The position numbers and the translations under genes are program-made. This document shows positions 15,553-24,471 of a DNA stretch of 64,000 bases, one piece after another (the stretch's first letter is position 1; each line of letters begins with the position of its first letter). Origin of the DNA: Pseudomonadota bacterium (GTDB lineage: Bacteria > Pseudomonadota > Gammaproteobacteria > Xanthomonadales > Rhodanobacteraceae); assembly GCA_018240465.1 (NCBI GenBank), contig JAFEFS010000089.1, positions 46,097-110,096 on the forward strand. The letters run 5' to 3'. The notes below the pieces were generated by a model, which searched no databases, was not told the origin of the DNA, and worked only from the letters and a program-made list of their open reading frames with translations.

Positions 15553-17967
15553 ATGCTCGTTACCCTGCTTCTGGCCGTGATCGCGCTGAGCGCGTTGCTC
15601 TTCCTCGGCCGCGGCTTCCTCGCCTGGGTCGTCGCCGCCGGCATCTGTCTGGTCGGCTGGCGCATCACCGGCATTGCGGCGCCACTGCTGTTCGAAACCA
15701 CGGCGCTCGCGCTGACCGCGCTTGCCATCGTCTTCGGCATTCCCGCAATCCGCCGCGCACTGGTCACACGCTGGATCATGCCGATCTTCGCCAGGGTGCT
15801 GCCGCGGCTCGGCGAAACCGAGCGCATCGCGCTCGACGCGGGCACGGTGTGGTGGGATGCGGAGCTGTTCTCGGGCAAGCCCGACTGGAACAAGCTGCTC
15901 GATTTCAAGCCGCAGCCGCTGGATGTCGACGAGCAGGCGTTTCTCGACGGCCCGGTCGAGCAGCTTTGCGCGATGCTCGACGACTGGCAGATCAACCAGC
16001 TGCGCGACCTGCCGCCCGAGGTCTGGGAGTTCATCAAGAAGAACGGGTTCTTCGGCATGATCATCCCGAAGGAGTACGGCGGCCACGGTTTTTCGGCGAT
16101 CGCACACTCGCGCGTGGTGACGCGAATCTCCTCGCGCTCCGTGGCCGCAGCGGTGACGGTCATGGTGCCGAATTCGCTCGGCCCGGGCGAACTGCTGCTG
16201 CACTACGGCACCGATGCGCAGAAGAACTACTACCTGCCGCGCCTCGCGCGCGGCGAGGAAATCCCGTGCTTTGGCCTGACCGGCCCCGAAGCCGGCTCCG
16301 ACGCAGCGGCGACGCAGTCGACCGGCGTGGTCGAGAAGCGCATCGTCGATGGAAAAGAAATTCTCGGCCTGCGCCTGCAATGGAAGAAGCGCTACATCAC
16401 GCTCGCGCCGGTGGCGACGCTGATCGGTCTCGCCTTCCGCATCAAGGATCCCGACCATCTGCTCGGCAGCGAGGATGACCTCGGCATCACCTGCGCGCTG
16501 ATCCCCCGCAACCTGCCCGGCATCGAGATCGGTCTGCGCCACGACCCGATGGGCGTGCCGTTCATGAACGGGCCGATCGTCGGCAACGACGTGTTCATCC
16601 CGCTCGACAACGTCATCGGCGGCCGCGCCGGCATCGGCCAGGGCTGGCGCATGCTGATGGAATGCCTCGCCGCCGGTCGCTCGATCTCGCTGCCCGCGCT
16701 CAGCGTCGGCGCGGCGCAGATGATGACGCGCATCTGCGGCGCCTACGCGACCGTGCGCGAGCAGTTCGACACCCCGATCGGCCGCTTCGAGGGCATCGAG
16801 GAGCCGCTTGCGCGCATCGCTGCGAAGACCTACATGATGACCGCGACGCGCACCCTCACCTGCGGCGCGCTCGATGCGGGCGAGAAACCCGCCGTGCTCT
16901 CGGCGATCGCCAAGGCGTACCTCACCGAGAGCATGCGCGAGGTCGTCACCGATGCGATGGACATCCGCGCCGGCAGCGCGATCCAGCGCGGGCCGCGCAA
17001 TTCGCTCGCGCGCGCATGGGACGCGGTGCCGATCGGCATCACCGTCGAAGGCGCGAACATCCTCACGCGCTCGATGATCATCTACGGCCAGGGCGCGATC
17101 CGCTGCCATCCGTTCGTGCAGAAGGAAATCGGTGCGGTCGCCGCCAACGATCTTGCCGCGTTCGATACGGCGCTATTCGGCCACATCAATCTCGTGTTCC
17201 GCAACGTCGCCCGCGCCAAGCTGTGCGCGCTCAGCGGCAGCCGTCTCGCCGCAGCGCCGAATGTGCAGGACACGCGACGCTACTACCAGCATCTGTCGCG
17301 CTTCAGCGCGGCGTTCGAGTTCGCTTCGGACATCGCGATGGGCACGCTCGGCGGCTCGCTCAAGCGCCGCGAGAAAATCTCCGGCCGCCTCGCCGATGCG
17401 CTCGCCTATCTCTATCTCGCCTCCGCCGCGCTCAAGCGCTACGCGGACGAGGCGAAGACGACAGCGAATCTCAACCTCGTCTCGTGGTGCGCGGAATATT
17501 CGCTGTACAAGGTCCAGGAAGCCTTGCTCGGTGTGATCGAAAACCTTCCCACGCGCGCTGCCGCGTGGATGCTCAAGCTGGCCATCTTCCCGCTCGGCGC
17601 GCGCTTCCGCCCGCCCTCGGACAAGCTCGGCGCGCGCGTCGCGCGCGACATCCTCGAGGACCGCGAAGCACGCGCGACGCTGACCGGCGACGTGTTCATC
17701 CCGCCACCGAGCGAACCCGGCCTGGGCACGCTCGAAGCCGCACTCGACAAGGCCGTGCGCGCAATCCCGGTCGAGACCAAGCTGCGCGATGCGGTGCGCG
17801 CCGGCACGCTCGACCGCGCACCGGGTTACATGCTCGACGAGATGGGTTTGAAGGCCGGCGTCATCAGCCAGGCCGAATACGATCTGCTGCAGGACGCCGA
17901 AGCGGCGCGCAACGAGGTGATCGCCGTCGATGCGTTCGATCCGGCGATCTTCAAGACGCTGCACTGA
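15553..17967 (+). CDS. fadE: Acyl-CoA dehydrogenase FadE
   Basis: FadE performs the first dehydrogenation of fatty-acid beta-oxidation. The 804-residue protein is the long membrane-associated form, close to the usual ~815. Two to three N-terminal hydrophobic segments (MLVTLLLAVIALSALLFLG onward) precede an acyl-CoA dehydrogenase core with KNGFFGMIIPKEYGG, PCFGLTGPEAGSDAAA and GRSISLPALSVGAAQ. A long C-terminal FadE-specific extension ends DPAIFKTLH. The ATG at 15553 is preceded by GGGAG. It is divergent from amn, and the restriction-modification pair follows 46 bp downstream. Confidence 0.95.
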   Translation: MLVTLLLAVIALSALLFLGRGFLAWVVAAGICLVGWRITGIAAPLLFETTALALTALAIVFGIPAIRRALVTRWIMPIFARVLPRLGETERIALDAGTVWWDAELFSGKPDWNKLLDFKPQPLDVDEQAFLDGPVEQLCAMLDDWQINQLRDLPPEVWEFIKKNGFFGMIIPKEYGGHGFSAIAHSRVVTRISSRSVAAAVTVMVPNSLGPGELLLHYGTDAQKNYYLPRLARGEEIPCFGLTGPEAGSDAAATQSTGVVEKRIVDGKEILGLRLQWKKRYITLAPVATLIGLAFRIKDPDHLLGSEDDLGITCALIPRNLPGIEIGLRHDPMGVPFMNGPIVGNDVFIPLDNVIGGRAGIGQGWRMLMECLAAGRSISLPALSVGAAQMMTRICGAYATVREQFDTPIGRFEGIEEPLARIAAKTYMMTATRTLTCGALDAGEKPAVLSAIAKAYLTESMREVVTDAMDIRAGSAIQRGPRNSLARAWDAVPIGITVEGANILTRSMIIYGQGAIRCHPFVQKEIGAVAANDLAAFDTALFGHINLVFRNVARAKLCALSGSRLAAAPNVQDTRRYYQHLSRFSAAFEFASDIAMGTLGGSLKRREKISGRLADALAYLYLASAALKRYADEAKTTANLNLVSWCAEYSLYKVQEALLGVIENLPTRAAAWMLKLAIFPLGARFRPPSDKLGARVARDILEDREARATLTGDVFIPPPSEPGLGTLEAALDKAVRAIPVETKLRDAVRAGTLDRAPGYMLDEMGLKAGVISQAEYDLLQDAEAARNEVIAVDAFDPAIFKTLH

Positions 17968-18005
17968 TGTCGTCTCGACATTTGAGAATGCTTGCAGGGT
18001 AAAAT
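17967..18005 (+). promoter_or_regulatory. Putative promoter with overlapping palindrome for the restriction-modification operon
   Basis: A TCGACA box (17975-17980) and a TAAAAT box (18000-18005) resemble -35 and -10 elements, with a 19-base spacer that is slightly long. A perfect palindrome ATGTCG-TCT-CGACAT (17967-17981) covers the -35 box and begins at the last base of the fadE stop codon. It could be an operator for control of the methyltransferase-endonuclease operon. This is inferred from sequence only. Confidence 0.4.
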
Positions 18006-18013
18006 CGTCCAAC

Positions 18014-19402
18014 ATGGAAATCACGCAAGTTGCCGATATCGAAACACGACGGCGCAACGCCACGCGGGCTGTGGAAGAAGATCATCGCGCGGCATTCGGG
18101 CAATTCTTCACGCCGCAATCGGTGGCGCGATTCATGGCTTCGCTGTTCGATTTCGGCGATGAGCCGATCGAACTCCTCGACCCCGGTGCGGGCATCGGTT
18201 CGTTGACTGCGGCGTTCGCGCATTGCGCAGGCCGACGACGCCTCCATGCGTCCTGTTTCGAGATCGACCCTCATTACCATGCGGGCTTGCAGGAGACGCT
18301 GCGGGCGCTGCGCAATGTCGATGCGCAGATACTCTCGCTCGACTTCATCGAATCCAGCGTGCGGTGGACACAAGCATCGGAACAGCCGCGTTACACGCAT
18401 GCCATCGCCAATCCACCGTATCGGAAAATCTCGGCCGACTCGCGCGAGCGCAGGCTGGTATCGAAGTTGGGCTTGGCGACGTCGAATCTCTATTCTGCTT
18501 TCCTGGCGTGCGCCATCGCGCAATGCGTGCGTGGTGCGCAAATCGTGGCGATCGTGCCGCGTTCGTTCATGAACGGACCCTATTTCAAATCATTTCGTTA
18601 CTGGTTGCTCGATCGCGTGGCCTTGATCCACATACACTTGTTCGAGCGTCGCGACTCGGCATTTGCCGACGACAAGGTGCTGCAGGAAAACGTGATCCTA
18701 AAAATGGTCGCGGGCGGAATGCAAGGCGACGTGACAGTCTCGTCCTCGACCGACGACCGCTTTGCCGATTTGCGCGAACGTCGCGTGTCTTTCGATGAAA
18801 TCGTCACACCCGGCGACGATGAGCTTTTCATCCACGTGCCCGCGGCACACACGCAGCGCATGGCGGTACTCAACGGCATTCCGCTGCGCGAGCTCGGCAT
18901 CGACGTCTGCACCGGTCCGGTAGTCGATTTCCGTTTGCGCGAACATTTGCGGCAGCAACCACAGGAAGGCAGCGTGCCGCTGCTCTATGCAACCCATTTC
19001 AATGGCGGCTTCGCGTGGCCGCGCGAAGGGCGCAAGCCCAACGCGATCGATGCGAATTCGCAAACGCAATCGTGGCTGATGCCGAACGGTTGCTACGTCG
19101 TGACACGCCGATTCACATCGAAAGAAGAAAAGCGCCGCATCGTCGCGCACATGCTGCCTGCCGATGCATTGTCCGCCAACCGCATTGGCTTCGAGAATCA
19201 CTTGAACGTATTTCATCGCGACAAGCGCGGCTTGCCGGAGCGACTCGCAATAGGTCTGTGCGCCTACCTGAATTCGCAGGAAGTGGACGATTACTTCCGC
19301 ACGTTTTCGGGTCATACGCAGGTCAACGCCACCGATCTGCGCCGGCTGAAGTACCCATCGATCGCGCAATTGGAAGCATTGGCAAATGGCCAAGAAAATT
19401 AA
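18014..19402 (+). CDS. Type II DNA adenine methyltransferase, BsuBI/PstI type
   Basis: The 462-residue protein is an N6-adenine methyltransferase. Near the N-terminus is GQFFTPQSVARFMASLF, followed by AdoMet-binding motif I LLDPGAGIGSLTAAF (residues 54-68) and catalytic motif IV NPPY (residues 133-136). The next gene is recognisable as a BsuBI/PstI-family endonuclease, so the expected target is CTGCAG (inference from family). The gene itself contains a CTGCAG site (18680-18685), consistent with a methylated host. It overlaps the endonuclease gene by 17 bases. Its codon use looks more AT-rich than the flanking genes, suggesting acquisition. Confidence 0.9.
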   Translation: MEITQVADIETRRRNATRAVEEDHRAAFGQFFTPQSVARFMASLFDFGDEPIELLDPGAGIGSLTAAFAHCAGRRRLHASCFEIDPHYHAGLQETLRALRNVDAQILSLDFIESSVRWTQASEQPRYTHAIANPPYRKISADSRERRLVSKLGLATSNLYSAFLACAIAQCVRGAQIVAIVPRSFMNGPYFKSFRYWLLDRVALIHIHLFERRDSAFADDKVLQENVILKMVAGGMQGDVTVSSSTDDRFADLRERRVSFDEIVTPGDDELFIHVPAAHTQRMAVLNGIPLRELGIDVCTGPVVDFRLREHLRQQPQEGSVPLLYATHFNGGFAWPREGRKPNAIDANSQTQSWLMPNGCYVVTRRFTSKEEKRRIVAHMLPADALSANRIGFENHLNVFHRDKRGLPERLAIGLCAYLNSQEVDDYFRTFSGHTQVNATDLRRLKYPSIAQLEALANGQEN

Positions 19403-20327
19403 AGAAGCGCTGCGGATATTGACGGCACTGGGGCTGCCGCGCGCTCAATTGAACGCGCGTTCGGCGATCTGCCTGCTTGCATTGTGCAACCTGAAACCGC
19501 GAACCGCCTGGGAGAATGCCAGCGCACCGCTTGTCGGCATCACGCCGATCATGGAGTTTGCAGCCGTGCACTACATGGACAAGCCCTACGCACCGAACAC
19601 GCGCGAAACGATTCGGCGCCAGACCATGCACCAATTCTGCGATGCCGGAATAGCGCTCTACAATCCAGACGATCCGGGCCGCGCCGTGAATTCACCCAAA
19701 GCCGTGTACCAGATCAGTCCGGAAGCCTTGAGTCTCGTGCGCAGCTTCAATGGCCGGCAATGGCAGCGTAGTCTGACCGACTTTCTCGACCGCAACGCAA
19801 GCCTTGCCAGCAAATATGCAAAGCCACGCAAACTGGCAGGCATTCCGGTGAGGATTGGCGACTCGCAAACGATACGACTCTCGCCAGGCGCGCACTCCGA
19901 ACTGATCCGGGGCATCGTGGAGCAATTCGCACCGCGCTTCGCGCCCGGATCGACGTTGATCTATGCCGGTGACACCGGCGACAAAAGAGGATTTCTGGAT
20001 AGCACGGCGCTTGCAGCACTGAACGTGAAGCTCGACAGCCACGGCAAGATGCCGGATGTCGTGATTCACGATACTGCACGCGATTGGCTACTGCTCTGTG
20101 AAGCAGTTACAAGCCACGGCCCTGTCGATGCCAAGCGCCACGAAGAACTCAAACGCCTGTTTTCAGCGGCACGTCCCGGGCTGGTTTTCGTTACAGCCTT
20201 TCCCACGCGCAAAAATATGGCGAAATATCTCGGCGATATAGCCTGGGAAACGGACGTCTGGAGTGCCGACGCACCCGACCATCTCATCCACTTCAACGGT
20301 GAACGGTTCCTCGGGCCGTATGCGTAA
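19386..20327 (+). CDS. Type II restriction endonuclease, BsuBI/PstI family
   Basis: The 313-residue protein matches the BsuBI/PstI endonuclease family, which cuts CTGCAG. An N-terminal helical region (MAKKIKEALRILTALGLPRA) begins the family, and its catalytic C-terminal part reads TLIYAGDTGDKRGFLD, MPDVVIHD (Asp224) and LLCEAVTSHGPVDAKRHEEL (Glu239). These two segments form a PD-(D/E)xK-like centre. The start overlaps the methyltransferase gene by 17 bases, so translation is probably coupled. It appears intact and likely active. The DsbA-like gene starts six bases after its stop. Confidence 0.92.
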   Translation: MAKKIKEALRILTALGLPRAQLNARSAICLLALCNLKPRTAWENASAPLVGITPIMEFAAVHYMDKPYAPNTRETIRRQTMHQFCDAGIALYNPDDPGRAVNSPKAVYQISPEALSLVRSFNGRQWQRSLTDFLDRNASLASKYAKPRKLAGIPVRIGDSQTIRLSPGAHSELIRGIVEQFAPRFAPGSTLIYAGDTGDKRGFLDSTALAALNVKLDSHGKMPDVVIHDTARDWLLLCEAVTSHGPVDAKRHEELKRLFSAARPGLVFVTAFPTRKNMAKYLGDIAWETDVWSADAPDHLIHFNGERFLGPYA

Positions 20328-20333
20328 TTCACG

Positions 20334-20972
20334 ATGACAGTCACGAAAGCATCCTGGTATTTCGATTTCGTCTCGCCGTTTTCCTACCTGCAACTGGCGA
20401 AAGTGCTGCAATGGCGCGACCGGCTCGACATCACGCCGAAGCCGATCGCGCTCGGCGCGGTGCTGAAACATTGCGGCCAGCTCGGCCCCGCGGAAATTCC
20501 GGGCAAGCGCGAGTTCATGTATCGCTTCGTGCTATGGCAGGCGGAACACACCGGCGCGGTGCTGCGCTTTCCGCCGCAGCATCCGTTCAACCCGCTCGCC
20601 GCGCTGCGGCTGTGCATCGCCGCAGGCACGACGTGGGCGGCCATCGAGGCGATTTTCCATCACCTCTGGCGCGACGGAAGACCGGGCGCGACGGCCGCGG
20701 AACTCGCCGAAGTCGGCCATGCGCTCGGCATCGGTGACGTCGAATCCGCGATCAACGATGCGCAAGTGAAGAACACGCTGCGCGCGAACACCGACGGCGC
20801 GATTGCCGCGGGCGTGTTCGGCGTGCCCGCGCTCAAGGTCGGCAACGAAATGTTCTGGGGCAACGACGCCACGCCGATGATCGAGGACTGGCTTGCGCAT
20901 CCGCGGCGTTTCGACACGGACGAATACCGGCGCATCGCCACGCTGCCGCTCGGCATCGAGCGGCGGCGCTGA
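20334..20972 (+). CDS. 2-hydroxychromene-2-carboxylate isomerase-like, DsbA family
   Basis: The 212-residue protein has the DsbA-fold isomerase signature: WYFDFVSPFSYLQLAKV at the N-terminus, the helical insertion, and GVFGVPALKVGNEMFWGND near the C-terminus. In the naphthalene pathway such enzymes use glutathione to isomerise 2-hydroxychromene-2-carboxylate. No other aromatic-degradation gene is nearby, so the substrate here is unknown; it may be a general glutathione-dependent isomerase of the kappa class. It starts only six bases after the endonuclease stop. Confidence 0.85.
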   Translation: MTVTKASWYFDFVSPFSYLQLAKVLQWRDRLDITPKPIALGAVLKHCGQLGPAEIPGKREFMYRFVLWQAEHTGAVLRFPPQHPFNPLAALRLCIAAGTTWAAIEAIFHHLWRDGRPGATAAELAEVGHALGIGDVESAINDAQVKNTLRANTDGAIAAGVFGVPALKVGNEMFWGNDATPMIEDWLAHPRRFDTDEYRRIATLPLGIERRR

Positions 20973-21056
20973 GTATGCTTCTTGTCGTCGTGCAATTTTC
21001 TGCGATGATGCCTCGTTGCTTGCCAATGCCAAGATGTTGATCATCCGGAGACGCCA

Positions 21057-23453
21057 ATGAACGGCTCGGTAAAACGCAATGCGGGGGGCTGGTTCGCATC
21101 GCTGTATGCGATCGTCCTTGTCCTCATCGGTCTTGTCTTGTTCGCAGGCGGCGTGATGCTCGCCAAGCTGGGCGGCTCCTGGTATTACCTGATTGCGGGT
21201 GCGCTGCTCGTCGTTTCGGGCGTGTTGACATATCGACGTCGTTTCGCCGGAATTTGGTTGTTCGCTCTCGGCTTCGTCGGCACGCTGATCTGGGCGTACT
21301 GGGAAGTCGGTGCGCAGTTCTGGCCGCTGGTGCCGCGACTCGCACCGTGGATAGCGCTGGCGCTGGTCGCCGCGTTGATCGCGCCGACATTCCGCCCGTC
21401 GGCTCGCGCCACGAGCTGGCTGATGGCGATTGTACTGGCCATCGCCGGCGCCGTGGGTTTCGCGCAGATGTTTTCCGAGCACGGTGTGATCGAAGGCACG
21501 CGGCAACTGGCGGCCGTGCCCGTTGCCGACGCGCAGGCGCAACGCAACGAGCGCTGGCAGTACTACGGTCGCACGCTTGACGGCCACCGCTTCGCGCCAT
21601 TCGATCAGATCAACAAGGGCAACGTCGACAAACTGCAGGTCGCCTGGACTTTCCGTACCGGCGATGTCGCCGGCAAGGGTGCCGAAGATCAAACCACGCC
21701 GACGCAGATCGGCGACAACGTCTACGTCTGCACGCCCTACGGCAAGGTGTTTTCGCTCGACGCCGACAGCGGCAAGGAGCGCTGGCGCTTCGATTCCAGG
21801 GAGCCGGACAGCAAGCTGTGGAACCGCTGTCGCGGCGTGGCGTACTACGACGCCAGGGAGTTCGCGCAAGCGCACCCCGAGAACGCGACGGCGCAAGCCG
21901 CGGCGAGCGCGCCCACCTGCGCACAGCGCCTGTTCCTCGGTACCACCGATGCGCGCCTGATCGCGCTCGACAGCGCGACCGGCCAGCCATGCTCGGGCTT
22001 CGGCAACAACGGCAGCGTGGATTTGAAAGTCGGCATGGGGCTGGTGCAGCCGTTCTATTACATGACGACATCGGAGAACACCGTCATCGGCAATCGCGTT
22101 CTTGTCGGCGGCTGGGTGCAGGACGGTGCTTCCGTCGACGAGCCTTCCGGCGTGATCCGGGCGTTCAGCGCGGATACGGGCGAATTGCTGTGGGCGTGGG
22201 ACCCGGACAATCCGAACATCACTTTGCTGCCGCCGCCCGGCGAGACGTATTCGCGCACCACGCCGAACATGTGGTCGACGCCGGCCTACGACGCGAAACT
22301 CGATTGGGCGTTCCTGCCGATGGGCGGCCAGACGCCGGACTTTTTCGGCGGCTTCCGTCGGCCGGGAAGCGACGAATTCGGTTCCAGCGTGGTCGCCATC
22401 GACATGAATACCGGCAAGGTGCAATGGCATTTCCAGACGACGCACCATGATCTGTGGGACTACGACGTGCCCTCGCAGCCGGCGCTCGTGGACATGCCCG
22501 ATGCAAGCGGCAGGATGGTTCCGGCAGTCGTGCAGTTGACCAAGCGCGGGCAGATTTTCGCGCTCGATCGCGCAACCGGACAACCGATCGCAGAGGTCGT
22601 GGAAAAACCCGCACCGACGAACGTCGTCAAGGGCGATCGGGTTTCACCAACGCAGCCCTTCTCGGTCGGCATGCCGCAAATCGGCAACGAGCCGCTCAGC
22701 GAAAAATCCATGTGGGGCGCCACGTTCTTCGATCAACTGTATTGCCGCATACAGTTCAGGCGCATGCGCTACGACGGCGAGTTCACCCTGGCCAGCGAGC
22801 AGCAGGTCAACCTGCAGTTCCCCGGCAACTATGGAGGATTCAATTGGGGTAGCGCGGCCGTCGATCAGCAGAACGACATTCTCTATGCCGGCAGCATGCG
22901 CATGCCATTGTGGGGCCAGTACATTCCGCGCGCCGTAGCGGACGACCCCAACGCGCCGGGCGGGCACGACGGCCTGCACGTGATGGCGGGCACGCCATTC
23001 GGCTATCGCAAGGGCATGTTCATGTCGCCGCTCGGCGTGCCATGCCATGCTCCGCCCTACGGCCAGCTCACCGCAGTGGATTTGAAGAACCGGAAAATCC
23101 TCTGGCAGAAGCCGATGGGAACGGTTGCCGACACCGTGCTGCCGTTCGGCTTCAAGGCGAAGCTGCCGTTCGCCATCGGCATGCCGGTCATGGGTGGCCC
23201 GATGGCTACCGCGTCAGGTCTGGTGTTCTTCGCGGGAACTTACGACTACTACCTGCGCGCGATCGACGGCGCGACCGGCAAGGAGTTGTGGAAAGGCCGC
23301 CTGCCGGTCGGCGCGCAGGCCACTCCGATGACGTATGTCTCACCACAATCGGGGCGCCAGTTCGTCGTGATCGCCGCAGGCGGGGCACGCCAATCACCCG
23401 ACCGCGGCGACTACATCGTGGCGTTCGCACTGCCGCAAGGAGCGGCGCCTTGA
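21057..23453 (+). CDS. gcd: Membrane-bound PQQ-dependent glucose dehydrogenase
   Basis: The enzyme oxidises aldoses (typically glucose to gluconolactone) in the periplasm and passes electrons to ubiquinone. The 798-residue protein has five N-terminal membrane segments (residues ~10-145) and then a periplasmic eight-bladed propeller. The propeller carries PQQ-enzyme repeats such as RWQYYGRTLDGHRFAP, GKVFSLDADSGKERWRFDS, WSTPAYDAKLDWAFLPMG and HHDLWDYDVPSQPALVDMP. GGAG lies six bases ahead of the ATG. The glucose/quinate/shikimate family is certain; glucose as substrate is the common case. No pqq biosynthesis genes are in the window. Confidence 0.92.
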   Translation: MNGSVKRNAGGWFASLYAIVLVLIGLVLFAGGVMLAKLGGSWYYLIAGALLVVSGVLTYRRRFAGIWLFALGFVGTLIWAYWEVGAQFWPLVPRLAPWIALALVAALIAPTFRPSARATSWLMAIVLAIAGAVGFAQMFSEHGVIEGTRQLAAVPVADAQAQRNERWQYYGRTLDGHRFAPFDQINKGNVDKLQVAWTFRTGDVAGKGAEDQTTPTQIGDNVYVCTPYGKVFSLDADSGKERWRFDSREPDSKLWNRCRGVAYYDAREFAQAHPENATAQAAASAPTCAQRLFLGTTDARLIALDSATGQPCSGFGNNGSVDLKVGMGLVQPFYYMTTSENTVIGNRVLVGGWVQDGASVDEPSGVIRAFSADTGELLWAWDPDNPNITLLPPPGETYSRTTPNMWSTPAYDAKLDWAFLPMGGQTPDFFGGFRRPGSDEFGSSVVAIDMNTGKVQWHFQTTHHDLWDYDVPSQPALVDMPDASGRMVPAVVQLTKRGQIFALDRATGQPIAEVVEKPAPTNVVKGDRVSPTQPFSVGMPQIGNEPLSEKSMWGATFFDQLYCRIQFRRMRYDGEFTLASEQQVNLQFPGNYGGFNWGSAAVDQQNDILYAGSMRMPLWGQYIPRAVADDPNAPGGHDGLHVMAGTPFGYRKGMFMSPLGVPCHAPPYGQLTAVDLKNRKILWQKPMGTVADTVLPFGFKAKLPFAIGMPVMGGPMATASGLVFFAGTYDYYLRAIDGATGKELWKGRLPVGAQATPMTYVSPQSGRQFVVIAAGGARQSPDRGDYIVAFALPQGAAP

Positions 23454-24295
23454 TCGAAAGACGCGGAATTGTCGCTCCCGCCCAACCGCCGCTGCTCGAA
23501 CTCGACGACGCGCGCCTGATGCGCGGCGAGAACGAAATCCTGCACGGCCTCACGCTGCGCATCGAACCCGGCCAGCACACCGCGATCGTCGGGCCGAACG
23601 GCGCGGGCAAGTCGACGCTCGTGCGCATGATCCATCGCGACGACTACCCGCTCGCGCGCGACGACGGCAAAGCCGCAATGCGCATCCTCGGCCGCGCACG
23701 CTGGGACGTGTTCGAACTGCGCAAGCACCTCGGTATCGTTTCGGGTGATCTGCAGCAACGTCTGATCGGCGAGGACCTCGTCGATGGACTCGACGCGGTG
23801 ATTTCGGGTTTCTTCGCCAGCCACGTGCTGTCGTTCAATCATCGGGTGACGGACACCATGCGCGCGGTCGCGCACGGCGCACTCGAACGGCTCGGCGCCG
23901 CGCATCTGGCACACCGGCGTTTTGCCACGCTGTCGACCGGCGAGGCGCGCCGCGTGCTGATCGCGCGCGCGCTTGTGCATGATCCCGGCGCGTTGCTGCT
24001 CGACGAGCCCACGACGGGCCTCGACTTCGTCGCCCAGCGCACCCTGCTCGAAAGCCTGCGCGGGCTCGCCCGCGGCGGCACGACGGTGGTGCTCGTCACC
24101 CATCATCTGGAAGAGATTCTCCCGGAAATCGACCACGTGATCCTGCTGCGCGACGGCCGCGTGTTCGCACAAGGTCCCAAGGACGATGTATTGCGCTCGG
24201 CGACGCTGAGCGCGCAATACGGCGCTCCCATCCGCGTCCGCCGCGACGGCGGCTACTATCACGCCGAGCTCGATGGCGATTGCGCCGCGCCATAA
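23450..24295 (+). CDS. Stand-alone ABC transporter ATP-binding protein, TTG start
   Basis: The 281-residue protein is a single ABC ATPase domain with Walker A GPNGAGKST, Q-loop region, signature LSTGEARRVLIARAL, Walker B ALLLDEPTTGLD and switch His in VTHHLEEI. It resembles the YlmA/ModF-like soluble ATPases. I infer a TTG start at 23450 that overlaps the gcd stop (TTGA), with AAGGAG at 23436-23441 eight bases upstream. Later ATG codons would remove the N-terminal strand. No permease or binding-protein gene is adjacent, so its partner and substrate are unknown. Confidence 0.85.
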   Translation: MIERRGIVAPAQPPLLELDDARLMRGENEILHGLTLRIEPGQHTAIVGPNGAGKSTLVRMIHRDDYPLARDDGKAAMRILGRARWDVFELRKHLGIVSGDLQQRLIGEDLVDGLDAVISGFFASHVLSFNHRVTDTMRAVAHGALERLGAAHLAHRRFATLSTGEARRVLIARALVHDPGALLLDEPTTGLDFVAQRTLLESLRGLARGGTTVVLVTHHLEEILPEIDHVILLRDGRVFAQGPKDDVLRSATLSAQYGAPIRVRRDGGYYHAELDGDCAAP

Positions 24296-24471
24296 GTTCG
24301 AGCGGCGCCACATCACCAGAAAGCATTATTGACACCGGAATGCGACTTTCGTGATGCTCGCACAGGGCATGCCGGCCGCTCGGCGCGGCCGCCGTCGGGA
24401 GCGAAGAACCTGCCCTCGCGCCACCGGCGCGCAGATTGTCGAGCGTAGCAGCTTTGAGGACAGTTTCTGAC

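Noticed and set aside
17930..18013. Extension of the methyltransferase N-terminus into the end of fadE
   Set aside because: It would overlap fadE with an Arg/Ser-rich shadow sequence; ATG 18014 gives a typical methyltransferase N-terminus behind a promoter-like region.
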